Shown here one piece after another: positions 7,735 through 15,825 of a stretch of 42,602 nt of DNA. The position numbers were made by a program, and so were the translations under genes. How positions within the stretch are numbered: position 1 is the stretch's first letter; every line of letters starts with the position of its first letter. Below the pieces are notes generated by a model that did no database searches, had not been told where the DNA came from, and worked only from the letters and a program-made list of their open reading frames with translations. Source of the DNA: Acidimicrobiia bacterium (lineage in GTDB: Bacteria; Actinomycetota; Acidimicrobiia; Acidimicrobiales; SZUA-35); NCBI GenBank assembly GCA_029863385.1, contig JAOTVU010000024.1:1-42602 (forward strand), read 5' to 3'.

Positions 7735-10404
7735 GTGGTATCACCATTTTTCGCCGAGGCCGCTCCACCGACCGGCACGGTCACCTACCTCTTCACCGAC
7801 ATCGAAGGCTCGACTCCGCTGTGGGATAGCCGCCCAACGGAGATGGGCCAGGCTCTCGCCGGGCACGATCAGATACTGGCCGAGGCCTTTCGAGCCAATG
7901 GCGGCTACGTCTTCTCGGTTGCCGGTGACGGCTACGGCGCAGCGTTCGCCACTGCGACGGCGGCGTTCGACGCGGCTATTACGATCCAGCGGCTGCTGCG
8001 GGCCGAGCCACGGATCGGCGAGATCCAACTGAGCGTTCGGATGGGACTGCACACCGGTGAGGCCGAGGAACGCGACGGCAACTACTTCGGCACTGCGGTC
8101 AACCAGGCCGCTCGCATCATGAGCGCAGCCAACGGCCAACAGATCCTCCTGTCGGCCGTGACGGCCGAGCCGTTGGCGGGCCGCAGCGGGATCGGACTGA
8201 TCGACCTTGGATCGTTCACCTTGACCGGGCTCGTCGAACCCGTGCAGCTGTTTGGTGTCTCGACCGCCGACTACGCCTGGCCCGACTTGCCGTTGCGGGT
8301 CGATCGACCCCTCACCGGGAACCTGCCCGTGGTGTCGAGCGACTACGTCGGCGACATCGAACAGCTTCGCCGGGTCGTCGACGAGCTGTCCGCCGACGGC
8401 ATCGTGACCATCACCGGACCCGGCGGGATCGGGAAGACCAGAGCGGCGATCGAGATCGGCCATCACCGTCGAGACGACTTCGTCGACGGTATCTGGCTGG
8501 CCGAGCTGGCCACCGTCACCGATCCCGACGACGCCGTCGATGCCGTCGCCTCCATACTCGCGGTCCAACCGCAGCCCGGTCTGACCACCGGCGAGGCGAT
8601 CGTCGACTGGTGCGTCGGTCGGACGATGCTGTTGATCCTCGACAACTGTGAACACGTGGCCGGCCCGATCGCCGGGCTGGCCTCGGCCCTGATGGCATGC
8701 TGTCCCACCGTCACGGTCCTGGCCACCAGCCAGGAACCACTTCGTGTGCCCGGCGAGAACGTTCTGAACCTTCCGGCTCTCCGATCGGAGGAAGCGGCGA
8801 CGCTGTTCGTCAATCGAGCTCGAGCTCACGACAACCGATTCGATCCGTCACCGTCGGACCGGGAATCGATCGACGACATCTGCCGGCGCCTCGACGGGAT
8901 ACCGCTGGCGGTCGAGCTGGCGGCGGCTCGAACCCGCAGCATGGCCCCGCTCGAGATTGCGCAGCGGCTCGACGACCGCTTCCGGCTGCTGCGGAGCACG
9001 GATCGGCAGCCGGTGGAACGGCACCGCACCTTGTGGACGACCGTGGACTGGTCGTACCGTCTCCTGTCGGATGAGGCGCGGGACCTGTTCGACCGGCTCG
9101 CTGTCTTCGTCGGGAGCTTCGACCTCGGCGCCGTGGTCGCCGTGCTCGAACTCGACGACTATCGAGCCCTGGACCTCCTGGCCGAACTCGTCGACAAGTC
9201 GATGGTCGTCGCCGACATGTCGACCGGCTCGACTCGCTACCGGATGCTCGAGACCATCCGGCAGTACGGTCTCGAGCAGCTCGCCGCCCGGGGTGAACTC
9301 GACGAGCTACGCAATCGCCATCTCCGCCACTTCACCGATCGGTCGATCGATCTGCACGATCGGTGGCTTGGCACCGATCAGGCCCGCGCCGACATCGGGT
9401 TCGATCTCGAGTGGGACAACCTCCGGACCGCTCACCGGTGGGCGCTTTCCACCAGACGACCGGACGAAGCGCAGACGATCGTGTTCGCCACCGCCTGGCA
9501 CGCCATGGAACGCCTCCGCAACGAGCATCGGCAGTGGACCGCCGACGCACTGGAGCTTGGCGTCGAGCTCGAGGCCACCCGATCGACCACCTATTCGGTC
9601 GCCGCGGGCTGGGCCTACTTCGCGGCCGAGCCGGAGCGTACGATCGAGATGGCCCGGGAGGGCCTGCTCCGGCACCCCGACGACCCCTATGTCGGCGGGT
9701 GCCTGGCCTGGATGATCTACGGGCTGCTCGGCGCGGACCGGCCCGAGGAGATCGAGGCGCTGGTGCCCGCCATTGCGTCCGAACTCGAACACGACCGTCC
9801 GATCGATGCCGAGTTCATGATGCAGATGGCGTTGACCACGGCTCTGCTTCTCGATCCCTCGGATGAGCAGGAGCAACGGTTCACCGACTTCTGCCGCCGG
9901 CTGAGCAGTCCGATGGCGCTGGCTCGGGCGGCTCTCCTCCGGGGTGAACGCCGGGCATCGATCGACCCACCCGATCTCGACGGTGCCATCGTCGCCTATC
10001 AGGAGGGGATTCGACTGGGCGAAACACATGCCCCCTCGGAGTACGTGTGGTCCCTGAACGGACTGGCCACCTGTCTGGCCGCCCGAGACGACGACCAGGC
10101 GGCGCCTGCGTTGCGTGACGCCATCGCCCGGAGCTACGACGTGCGCCTCTGGTTCGGTCTCGACCTGGCCCTCGGCACCTGTGCAGCCCACCTGCTGACC
10201 CGGTCGCCGCAGGTGGCGGCCGTCATCATCGGCCATCTGTCGATGCGGGCGCCATCGGCGGTCGGGGCGACCACCAGAGCGCGCCGGCAGTCGATGGCCG
10301 CCGTGGAGGCGATGGACAACGGCGAGCAGTGGATGGCGCAGGGACGGGCGATGAACCGACACGAGATCGTGGCCTATGCGCTCGACGCGCTGGCGGACGT
10401 TTGA
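7735..10404 (+). CDS. Class III nucleotide cyclase domain fused to NB-ARC-type ATPase and TPR-like region
   Basis: An 889-residue fusion starting at GTG 7735. Residues about 12-185 form a class III cyclase homology domain: FTDIEGS and AGDGYGAAF supply the two metal Asp, and NQAAR supplies the transition-state Asn/Arg. The purine-specifying positions deviate: GGYVFSVAGDG has Ser where adenylate cyclases have Lys, and DGNYFG has Asn where they have Asp. Product specificity is therefore doubtful. Residues about 215-480 are an AAA/NB-ARC-like ATPase with Walker A GPGGIGKTR and Walker B LLILDNCEHV. The remainder is helical and TPR-like. No C-terminal LuxR helix-turn-helix is present, unlike many relatives. 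It follows the Crp-type regulator by 9 bp, and its 3' end overlaps the convergent signal peptidase gene by 31 bp. Confidence 0.88.
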   Translation: MVSPFFAEAAPPTGTVTYLFTDIEGSTPLWDSRPTEMGQALAGHDQILAEAFRANGGYVFSVAGDGYGAAFATATAAFDAAITIQRLLRAEPRIGEIQLSVRMGLHTGEAEERDGNYFGTAVNQAARIMSAANGQQILLSAVTAEPLAGRSGIGLIDLGSFTLTGLVEPVQLFGVSTADYAWPDLPLRVDRPLTGNLPVVSSDYVGDIEQLRRVVDELSADGIVTITGPGGIGKTRAAIEIGHHRRDDFVDGIWLAELATVTDPDDAVDAVASILAVQPQPGLTTGEAIVDWCVGRTMLLILDNCEHVAGPIAGLASALMACCPTVTVLATSQEPLRVPGENVLNLPALRSEEAATLFVNRARAHDNRFDPSPSDRESIDDICRRLDGIPLAVELAAARTRSMAPLEIAQRLDDRFRLLRSTDRQPVERHRTLWTTVDWSYRLLSDEARDLFDRLAVFVGSFDLGAVVAVLELDDYRALDLLAELVDKSMVVADMSTGSTRYRMLETIRQYGLEQLAARGELDELRNRHLRHFTDRSIDLHDRWLGTDQARADIGFDLEWDNLRTAHRWALSTRRPDEAQTIVFATAWHAMERLRNEHRQWTADALELGVELEATRSTTYSVAAGWAYFAAEPERTIEMAREGLLRHPDDPYVGGCLAWMIYGLLGADRPEEIEALVPAIASELEHDRPIDAEFMMQMALTTALLLDPSDEQEQRFTDFCRRLSSPMALARAALLRGERRASIDPPDLDGAIVAYQEGIRLGETHAPSEYVWSLNGLATCLAARDDDQAAPALRDAIARSYDVRLWFGLDLALGTCAAHLLTRSPQVAAVIIGHLSMRAPSAVGATTRARRQSMAAVEAMDNGEQWMAQGRAMNRHEIVAYALDALADV

Positions 10405-10931
10405 ACCTTGCCTCGGTTCCGCTCCCGGGACGGTGTCCGTCCGACGTGGATCAACAGAACCAGCAGGGCGACCAGCACGGCCATGACCTTCGGTTGACCG
10501 AGCCAGGTCATCACGAAAGCGGCCTTCGGGACGCTGCCGATCTGACGGCCCTTGATCCAGCTCTCGTCCAGGATCCATGGATCCCGGAAGTCCCGATTGT
10601 CGCCGAGGAACTCATAGCCGTCGGGATGGATCTCGACGACCCGGTGGATGACGGTTCCACCTTCGGGGATTTCGAAGGCGACGATGTCACCCACCTCGTA
10701 CCGGTCGGACCGGTGAAGGATGGAGAGGTCGCCGGTGTAGAGCGTCGGCTCCATGCTCTGGCCGCTGACCCAGATCATGCTCAACGGCCCACCCAGACTG
10801 CGGGGGGCGAGGTAGGTGTGCCAGGCGGCGACGAGGATCAGGCCGACCACAACCCTGGCCAGGGTGGCCCTACCGACGGAGGTGGCGGCCATGGTGACGG
10901 CGGCCGTGACCGCCCGGTGGCGGGGCGGCAT
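10374..10931 (-). CDS. Signal peptidase I, SipW/ER-type
   Basis: A 185-residue membrane protease. VSGQSMEPTLYTGDLSIL contains the nucleophile Ser of signal peptidase I. TVIHRVVEI has His where bacterial LepB-type enzymes have the general-base Lys, which defines the archaeal/ER/SipW branch. LGDNRDFRDPW is the third family box. Hydrophobic helices lie before the Ser box and near the C-terminus (MAVLVALLVLLIHV). The open frame extends to 11006, but ATG 10931 is preceded by GGTGGGG and avoids overlapping the upstream gene, so I chose it. It lies 31 bp downstream of the small secreted protein gene, most likely in one operon; that protein is the obvious candidate substrate, as SipW cleaves TasA-type proteins in Bacillus. 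Confidence 0.87.
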   Translation of the reverse strand: MPPRHRAVTAAVTMAATSVGRATLARVVVGLILVAAWHTYLAPRSLGGPLSMIWVSGQSMEPTLYTGDLSILHRSDRYEVGDIVAFEIPEGGTVIHRVVEIHPDGYEFLGDNRDFRDPWILDESWIKGRQIGSVPKAAFVMTWLGQPKVMAVLVALLVLLIHVGRTPSRERNRGKVQTSASASSA

Positions 10932-10962
10932 CGACCGCCCCACCACCCGGTGGGAACTGCGG

Positions 10963-11340
10963 TCAGCCCGCAATGGTGATGCCCACTTCGCCGATGTCGG
11001 CGGCATAGAGTTCGTTCCCGACTCCGAACGGGACGTCCTGGGTGGCCGAGGTGACGGCCACGCTGCCGCTGTTCATGACGGCGCTGGACGTGTCCTCGAT
11101 GGCCCAGTGGATGGTCTGACCGATGCAGTTGGCATCGATGCCGTCGACCACGATGCCGATGACGTAGGCCTTGTTCGGAGCCAGCGTGTAACCGACCTCG
11201 ACGCCGTCGGTGTCGCAGGAGACGACGCCGACGCCGCCGCTGCCCAGGTTCTGGGAGCTGACGGGCAGTGATGCCGCGGCACCGAAGGTGAGCGCTCCGG
11301 CGACGGTTGCGAACAACAGGGACAGGGCAAGTTTCTTCAT
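10963..11340 (-). CDS. Small secreted protein, probable substrate of the adjacent SipW-type peptidase
   Basis: A 125-residue protein with a clear signal peptide (MKKLALSLLFATVAGALTFGAAASL). ATG 11340 sits 7-8 nt after GGAGG, so the upstream ATG at 11355 is not used. The mature part is Gly/Val/Thr-rich beta-type sequence with two Cys (VSCDTDG and ANCIGQT), about 100 residues, which could form one disulfide. No catalytic motif is visible and I do not recognise the family. Operon position directly before the SipW-type signal peptidase suggests an exported structural or matrix protein; this is inference. Its upstream region is shared with the divergent LuxR gene and holds a CRP-like palindrome. 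Confidence 0.72.
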   Translation of the reverse strand: MKKLALSLLFATVAGALTFGAAASLPVSSQNLGSGGVGVVSCDTDGVEVGYTLAPNKAYVIGIVVDGIDANCIGQTIHWAIEDTSSAVMNSGSVAVTSATQDVPFGVGNELYAADIGEVGITIAG

Positions 11341-11434
11341 GGGATTCCTCCACATTCGAGTGATGCTCCGGGGAGCAGACCGATCGATGTTCGGCCGGTC
11401 GAGGATCAGTCTCCGGGAATCGGGGGATTCGGTC

Positions 11435-11450
11435 TGTGATCTGGATCACT
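11435..11450. promoter_or_regulatory. CRP-type operator-like palindrome
   Basis: TGTGATCTGGATCACT matches the TGTGA-N6-TCACA consensus at nine of ten positions and contains a perfect inverted repeat GTGATC-TG-GATCAC. It lies in the intergenic space between divergent genes, 95 bp before the start at 11340 (-) and 90 bp before the start at 11540 (+). A Crp-family regulator is encoded 3.7 kb away. Regulation of one or both flanking genes by that protein is inferred. Confidence 0.5.
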
Positions 11451-11539
11451 GTCGGGAGAAAACCCCAGGCTGCTGGCATCGGGCGTCCAATGCGCCCGCG
11501 GGCCACGGGCGGACGACGTGGCGTCGTAGGATTGAAACC

Positions 11540-13270
11540 ATGGTGGGAATCCATCGACGACCCGAGCCTCACGCCACGTGGGAGGCCGCGGGAACGGAGC
11601 TGGAGGCCCGTTTCGACGAGCTGAGCGGTGAGGAACTCGAGCTGCTGGCCGATGCCCGGTTCTGGACCGATCGGATCGAGGAGTCGAACAGCGCACGGCG
11701 GGCCGCCTACCGGAGTTTCGTCGCCGCCGGTGACGACGAGTCGGCGGCCCGGTGCACCTGGCGGTTGTTCTACGAGCACTACCTGGTGGGGGAGACGGCG
11801 GTGGCCAACGGCTGGCTGGAACGGTGCCGGCGTCATGTCGATTCCGGGCCGGACGGATCACTGTCGGCGGGCTGGTTGGCGGCGGCCGAAGCCGATATCG
11901 CCCTCCACCGCGGCGATCCCGAAACCGCTCTCGCCCGGGCGGGGCGCGCCCGTCGCCTGGCAACCACCCACGGAGACGCCGATCTGTCGGCGATGGCACT
12001 GGTGGCGGAAGGGTGTGCACAACTCGACCTCGGCCGGGAACAGGTCGGTTTCGGCCTGCTCGACGAGGCCATGGTGGCCGTCATCAACTCCGAACTCGAA
12101 CCGCTGTTCACCGGATGGGTATTCTGCAACGTGATCGCCACCTGCTACGGCCGCTGTGACCTCCGCCGAGCAGCCGAGTGGAGCTCGGCGGCCATGAAAT
12201 GGTGCGACACCCTCCGGGAAGGACTGCTGTGGCCCGGGTTGTGCCGGGTCTACTCGGTGGAGTTGGCCTGCCTGCGCGGTGACTGGCGGGCGGCCGAGGC
12301 CGAGGCCCGCCGGGCGTGCCACGAGCTGACCAGCCATGATGCCCGCTACGCGGCCAACGCCTTCTATCTGGTCGGCGAGTTGTGCCGGCTCACCGGCGCC
12401 TGGTCCGAGGCGCTCGACGCCTACATGAGGGCCCATGAACTCGGCTATCTCCCCCAGCCCGGGTTGGCCCTGCTACGGCTGGGACAGGGTCGTGCGGCCG
12501 ATGCGGCGGCCGCTCTGCGTTCCGCGCTCGCCACCGGGTCCTCAGCGCCGCTACCCCGAGCCCAGCTGCTCGTGGCCCTCGTCGAGGCCGCGGTCGCCGC
12601 GGCAGGGATCGGGCCGGGCGACGCCGACGAGGAGTGGCTTGATCTGGCCCGGGAGGCGGTCGACGAACTCGACGGCCTGCACCGGTCCACCGGGAGCCGC
12701 CTGATCGGTGCCTTGGCCGCCGGGTCACGCGGTCGGGTGCTCTTGGCCACGGGCGACCCCAGGGAAGCACTCGGGGGTTGCCGGGAGGCGGCTGACCGGC
12801 TGCGTCAACTCGACGTGCCCTACGAGCGCGCTCGCCAGCAGGAGCTGGCGGGGCTGGCCGCCCAGCGGTTGGGAGACGCCGAGACCGCCAAGCTCGAGCT
12901 GACGTCGGCCATTGCCGACTTCGAGCGACTGGGGGCCGAACCGGATGTGGTTCGGGCGACGGCACTTCTGGCCAGGCTTGACGCGAATCCCACACCGACG
13001 ACCGGCGATGCAGGGGACCGCTCCGCCGTCGACGACGACCTCGACGACGCGTCGGATTCGCTGGAAGACGAGACGACGCCGCTGACCGAGCGGGAGGTCG
13101 AGGTGCTCCGTCTGGTGGCGGAGGGGTGCACCAACCGTGACATCGCCGACCGGCTGACCCTGAGCCCCCACACGGTCGCCCGCCACGTGAGCAACATCCG
13201 GGCCAAACTCGGTGCGTCGTCACGGGCGGCGGCAACCGCGGTCGCCTACGGCAGGGGCCTGATCGACTGA
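11540..13270 (+). CDS. LuxR-family regulator with TPR-like N-terminal region
   Basis: A 576-residue protein. The C-terminus (about 510-570) is a textbook LuxR/FixJ helix-turn-helix: LTEREVEVLRLVAEGCTNRDIADRL, then SPHTVARHVSNIRAKLG. The first ~480 residues are repeated Ala-rich helical hairpins (HRGDPETALARAGRARRLA, LRGDWRAAEAEARRACHEL) typical of TPR-like sensor regions; there is no ATPase motif. An acidic linker (DDDLDDASDSLEDE) separates the parts. The frame is open back to 11210, but that part overlaps the opposite-strand secreted protein, so ATG 11540 is taken as the start. It is transcribed divergently from the secreted-protein/SipW pair and may control it; a CRP-like palindrome sits between. 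Confidence 0.87.
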   Translation: MVGIHRRPEPHATWEAAGTELEARFDELSGEELELLADARFWTDRIEESNSARRAAYRSFVAAGDDESAARCTWRLFYEHYLVGETAVANGWLERCRRHVDSGPDGSLSAGWLAAAEADIALHRGDPETALARAGRARRLATTHGDADLSAMALVAEGCAQLDLGREQVGFGLLDEAMVAVINSELEPLFTGWVFCNVIATCYGRCDLRRAAEWSSAAMKWCDTLREGLLWPGLCRVYSVELACLRGDWRAAEAEARRACHELTSHDARYAANAFYLVGELCRLTGAWSEALDAYMRAHELGYLPQPGLALLRLGQGRAADAAAALRSALATGSSAPLPRAQLLVALVEAAVAAAGIGPGDADEEWLDLAREAVDELDGLHRSTGSRLIGALAAGSRGRVLLATGDPREALGGCREAADRLRQLDVPYERARQQELAGLAAQRLGDAETAKLELTSAIADFERLGAEPDVVRATALLARLDANPTPTTGDAGDRSAVDDDLDDASDSLEDETTPLTEREVEVLRLVAEGCTNRDIADRLTLSPHTVARHVSNIRAKLGASSRAAATAVAYGRGLID

Positions 13271-13276
13271 CCAGGG

Positions 13277-13321
13277 TCCGGCGTGGTCGAATCCGGCGTG
13301 GTCGAATCCGGCGTGGTCAAA
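13277..13321. repeat. Three tandem copies of a 15-bp unit
   Basis: The unit TCCGGCGTGGTCGAA occurs three times head to tail (13277-13291, 13292-13306, 13307-13321). The third copy differs by one base (CAA for CGA at the end). A partial fourth copy (TCCG) follows. It lies 7 bp after the LuxR stop codon, in non-coding DNA, and has no dyad symmetry that would make it a terminator. Confidence 0.9.
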
Positions 13322-13417
13322 TCCGACCATCGAACCCGCCCGCAGTGATTGCGTGCCGTGCGACAATGGCCGATTCGGGCGATGACGGCGGTCCCGCCGG
13401 CGGCTCAGACTCGAACC

Positions 13418-14227
13418 ATGAGCACCGCAGAAGCATTCCAGATCCCGTTGGCGGTGGCCGAGTCCTACGAGGCCACCTTCGTCCCCCGCATGTTCCAGGA
13501 GTGGGCACCCCACGTCCTCGACGCCGCCCATGTCGGCCCCGGTACGTCGTTGCTCGACGTCGCCTGTGGAACCGGCATCGTGGCCAGAACCGCAGTCGAT
13601 CGGGTCGGTGACGACGGCACGATCATCGGCGTCGACCTCAACGGGGCCATGCTCACCGTGGCCCGGCGGGTCGCCCCCGATGTCGACTGGCGCCAGGGTG
13701 ATGTCGCCGACCTTCCCTTCGAAGACGGCACGTTCGACGCGGTCACCTGCCAGATGGCGATGATGTTCTTTCCCGACCGCGACCGGGCCGTGGCGGAGAT
13801 GATCCGGGTGACCCGACCGGGTGGGTGGATCGGGCTCGCCGTCCCGGCGTCGCTCGACGCCCAGCCGGCCTACCGCCCCTTCGTGGACATCGCCGCCCGC
13901 CACTCAGGACCGGAGGCCCGAGCGCTGCTTGGCAGCTACTGGAACTGTGGCGACGCCGACGAGCTGGTGGCCGGCCTCGAGCAGGCCGGCCTCGGGCCGG
14001 TCGACCGCAGGACCCGGACCGGCACCGCCACCTTCGACTCCTCCGACGCTCTGGTCGCCACCGAGGTGGAGAGCACCCCGCTCATCGAGCGGATCGACGA
14101 ACAGACCTATGCCCGAATCCGGAGCGATGTGGGCGAAGCGCTCGCCCACTACACAACGCCGGACGGGTTGTTCGAGATACCGTTCGTCGGTCACGTCGTC
14201 GGCGCTCAGGTGCCCAGCGCATCCTGA
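13418..14227 (+). CDS. SAM-dependent class I methyltransferase (UbiE/Methyltransf_11 type)
   Basis: A 269-residue soluble enzyme. LLDVACGTGIVARTAVDRVGD is SAM-binding motif I. GTIIGVDLNGAML supplies the acidic ribose-binding residue. QGDVADLPFEDGTFDAVTCQ is the motif II/III region, followed by EMIRVTRPGGWIGL. ATG 13418 begins right before the family-typical N-terminus; the frame is open further upstream, but that stretch runs through the intergenic repeat. The acceptor substrate cannot be read; close relatives are often annotated as UbiE-like or 'methyltransferase domain' proteins. It stands between the LuxR gene and a convergent small membrane protein gene 13 bp away. Confidence 0.87.
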   Translation: MSTAEAFQIPLAVAESYEATFVPRMFQEWAPHVLDAAHVGPGTSLLDVACGTGIVARTAVDRVGDDGTIIGVDLNGAMLTVARRVAPDVDWRQGDVADLPFEDGTFDAVTCQMAMMFFPDRDRAVAEMIRVTRPGGWIGLAVPASLDAQPAYRPFVDIAARHSGPEARALLGSYWNCGDADELVAGLEQAGLGPVDRRTRTGTATFDSSDALVATEVESTPLIERIDEQTYARIRSDVGEALAHYTTPDGLFEIPFVGHVVGAQVPSAS

Positions 14228-14240
14228 GACCGCTGCGTTC

Positions 14241-14660
14241 CTACTTCTCATGAATGGCGGCAAGCTCCTCGGCCAGCAGCTCCCGGGACAAACCCGACCC
14301 GATCGAGGCATCGGTCGAAACGCCACGCGACGCCGTGGTGCGCCTGATAGCCGCCAGCTCCTCGTTCAGCAGCTCCCCGGACAAACCCGACTCGGTCTGC
14401 TCGGTCGTCGAGCCGGTCCCCGACACCCGGGAACTGCGGATCGCCGACAACTCGTCGGCCAGCAGCTCCTGCGACAGGCCTGCGGTCACGGCCGCCGGGT
14501 CGGTGTGGTCGTCGGTTGCGACCGGCGATCCGCTCCGACCGCCGGTCCACACAGCGAGACCGCTGGCGAGGATGGCGACTGCGGCCAGGATTCGGAGCTC
14601 GCGCCTGCTGCTCCAGCGCACATGACGAACGTCGGTTGTGGTGGTTGTAGTGGTGGCCAT
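14241..14660 (-). CDS. Small membrane protein with three 31-residue repeats
   Basis: A 139-residue protein starting at ATG 14660 behind GAGGAGGAAG. A Thr-rich leader and basic patch (residues 1-22) precede one hydrophobic helix (about 23-39), giving an Nin topology. The exterior part contains an amphipathic motif G-L-S-x-E-L-L-x-x-E-L-x-A-I-R at 61-75, 92-106 and 123-137: an exact 31-residue period with Ser/Thr/Gly-rich spacers. Leu and Ala line one face and Glu/Asp the other, so the motifs probably form short helices that bind a partner or each other. I do not recognise a named family. It is divergent from the truncated NB-ARC gene, whose TTG codon shares position 14660. Confidence 0.68.
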   Translation of the reverse strand: MATTTTTTTDVRHVRWSSRRELRILAAVAILASGLAVWTGGRSGSPVATDDHTDPAAVTAGLSQELLADELSAIRSSRVSGTGSTTEQTESGLSGELLNEELAAIRRTTASRGVSTDASIGSGLSRELLAEELAAIHEK

Positions 14661-15037
14661 TGGGAATCTTCCTCCTCGGTTCGGCGGCGGTCGAACACCG
14701 GCTTGTCACCCTGACCGGCGTCGGGGGCTGCGGCAAGACCCGGCTCGCCATCGAGGTGGCGTCCCAGGAGCTGGAGAGCCACGCCGATGGCGCCCACTTC
14801 GCCGACCTCAGCCCCTTCGTCGACCCCGACGAGGTGATCACCGCCGTCACCGAAGCGCTCCAGCTCCAGGCCGGATCGCTGGATCCCAGCGAACGTGTCC
14901 TGACCTATCTGGCCGACAAGGATGTGGTGCTCGTGCTGGACAACTGCGAACATCTCATCGACGGAGGCGCAGCCTTTGCCGACGCCGCCCTGCGACATCC
15001 AACGAGCTCCGCGAACAGCTCTGGCTGCCTGAGATAG
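14660..15037 (+). pseudogene. Truncated NB-ARC/AAA ATPase fragment (N-terminal half)
   Basis: Residues read from TTG 14660 (VEHRLVTLTGVGGCGKTRLAIEVA, then DKDVVLVLDNCEHLIDG) contain Walker A and Walker B of the same ATPase type seen in the cyclase fusion at 7735-10404. The protein lacks any N-terminal effector domain. Family sequence ends at FADAALRH (about 14998), after which the frame runs into unrelated residues and a stop. The rest of the domain is missing, so this is a remnant left by a deletion; the other half lies directly downstream in a different frame. It is a broken relative of LuxR/cyclase-type ATPase regulators. Confidence 0.7.
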
Positions 15038-15786
15038 TAATCCTCACTGGCACGGGGGACGAAGCTCGACTCCTGACCACGGCTCGGCAGGCCACGTCAT
15101 CCTCCAATGAACTGACGAGGCAGACGGCCAACTTCATCCTCTGCGGGATGCTTACCGAAACCGACCCGCAAGCGGCAGCGCACATCGCGAAACGGCTTAC
15201 GCTGACCATCCACAAGAAGCGAGCTCTAGCCGACATGCGCCTCTTGGCCGGCGACTATGATGGCGCGCTCGACCTCATGGTGCCCACCCGACGTGGCTTC
15301 GGCTTCGGCTATCTCCTCGACGCCAGGATCGCAGCCGCCCTGCTCATGAGCGGTGATCCATCCGCCGCTCTCGAGCTCATCGAAAATCACCCGGATGCCG
15401 ACATCAGCGTCCGTCCGTTCGCGGTACTGCGGGGGCTCTGCCACCTGGAACTCGGTCACCGGGCTGCCGCCGAGGCCGAGATTCTGGCCGAGGCGCGCCT
15501 GGGTGCGTCGGGTCGCCTCCAGCACGGAGTCGACGCAGCAGCGCTCATCGGCATGGCCGCCCTCGCCCACGATGCCGGCGACGACGATTGGGCGGCGGAC
15601 ATCCTGTTGAACCTCGGTCCGGTTTTCCTGATTGCCCATCAGACCCTCGCCCGCTGGATTGCGCGCCGGATCGGGGTCCTGGACCAGTACCACCAGACGC
15701 GCGTCGAGAACTTCGGGAAGACGCTTCCGTCGGCGGCGCCACACCCGCGGCAGGTCCTGGCCCGCTGGGACGAGACCCACGCCTGA
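15004..15786 (+). pseudogene. C-terminal TPR-like remnant of an ATPase-type regulator
   Basis: An open frame offset from the preceding ATPase fragment. From about 15148 (MLTETDPQAAAHIAKRL) to the stop it encodes helical repeat sequence (LLAGDYDGALDLMV, MSGDPSAALELIENHPDAD, LELGHRAAAEAEILAEARLG) like the TPR-like C-terminal regions of LuxR/cyclase-ATPase proteins. No ATPase motif or helix-turn-helix is present. The simplest reading is that one ancestral gene lost its middle section near 15000, leaving two out-of-frame parts. A short independent gene starting at ATG 15148 (212 aa) cannot be excluded, although no good ribosome site precedes it. Confidence 0.55.
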
Positions 15787-15825
15787 CAGCGTCGCCGCAG
15801 ACCAGCGGCACCGCCGACGGCGCGA

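Noticed and set aside
11210..11539. Longer N-terminus for the LuxR-type regulator
   Set aside because: The extension overlaps a well-supported opposite-strand gene with its own signal peptide and ribosome site, and it does not look like the family.
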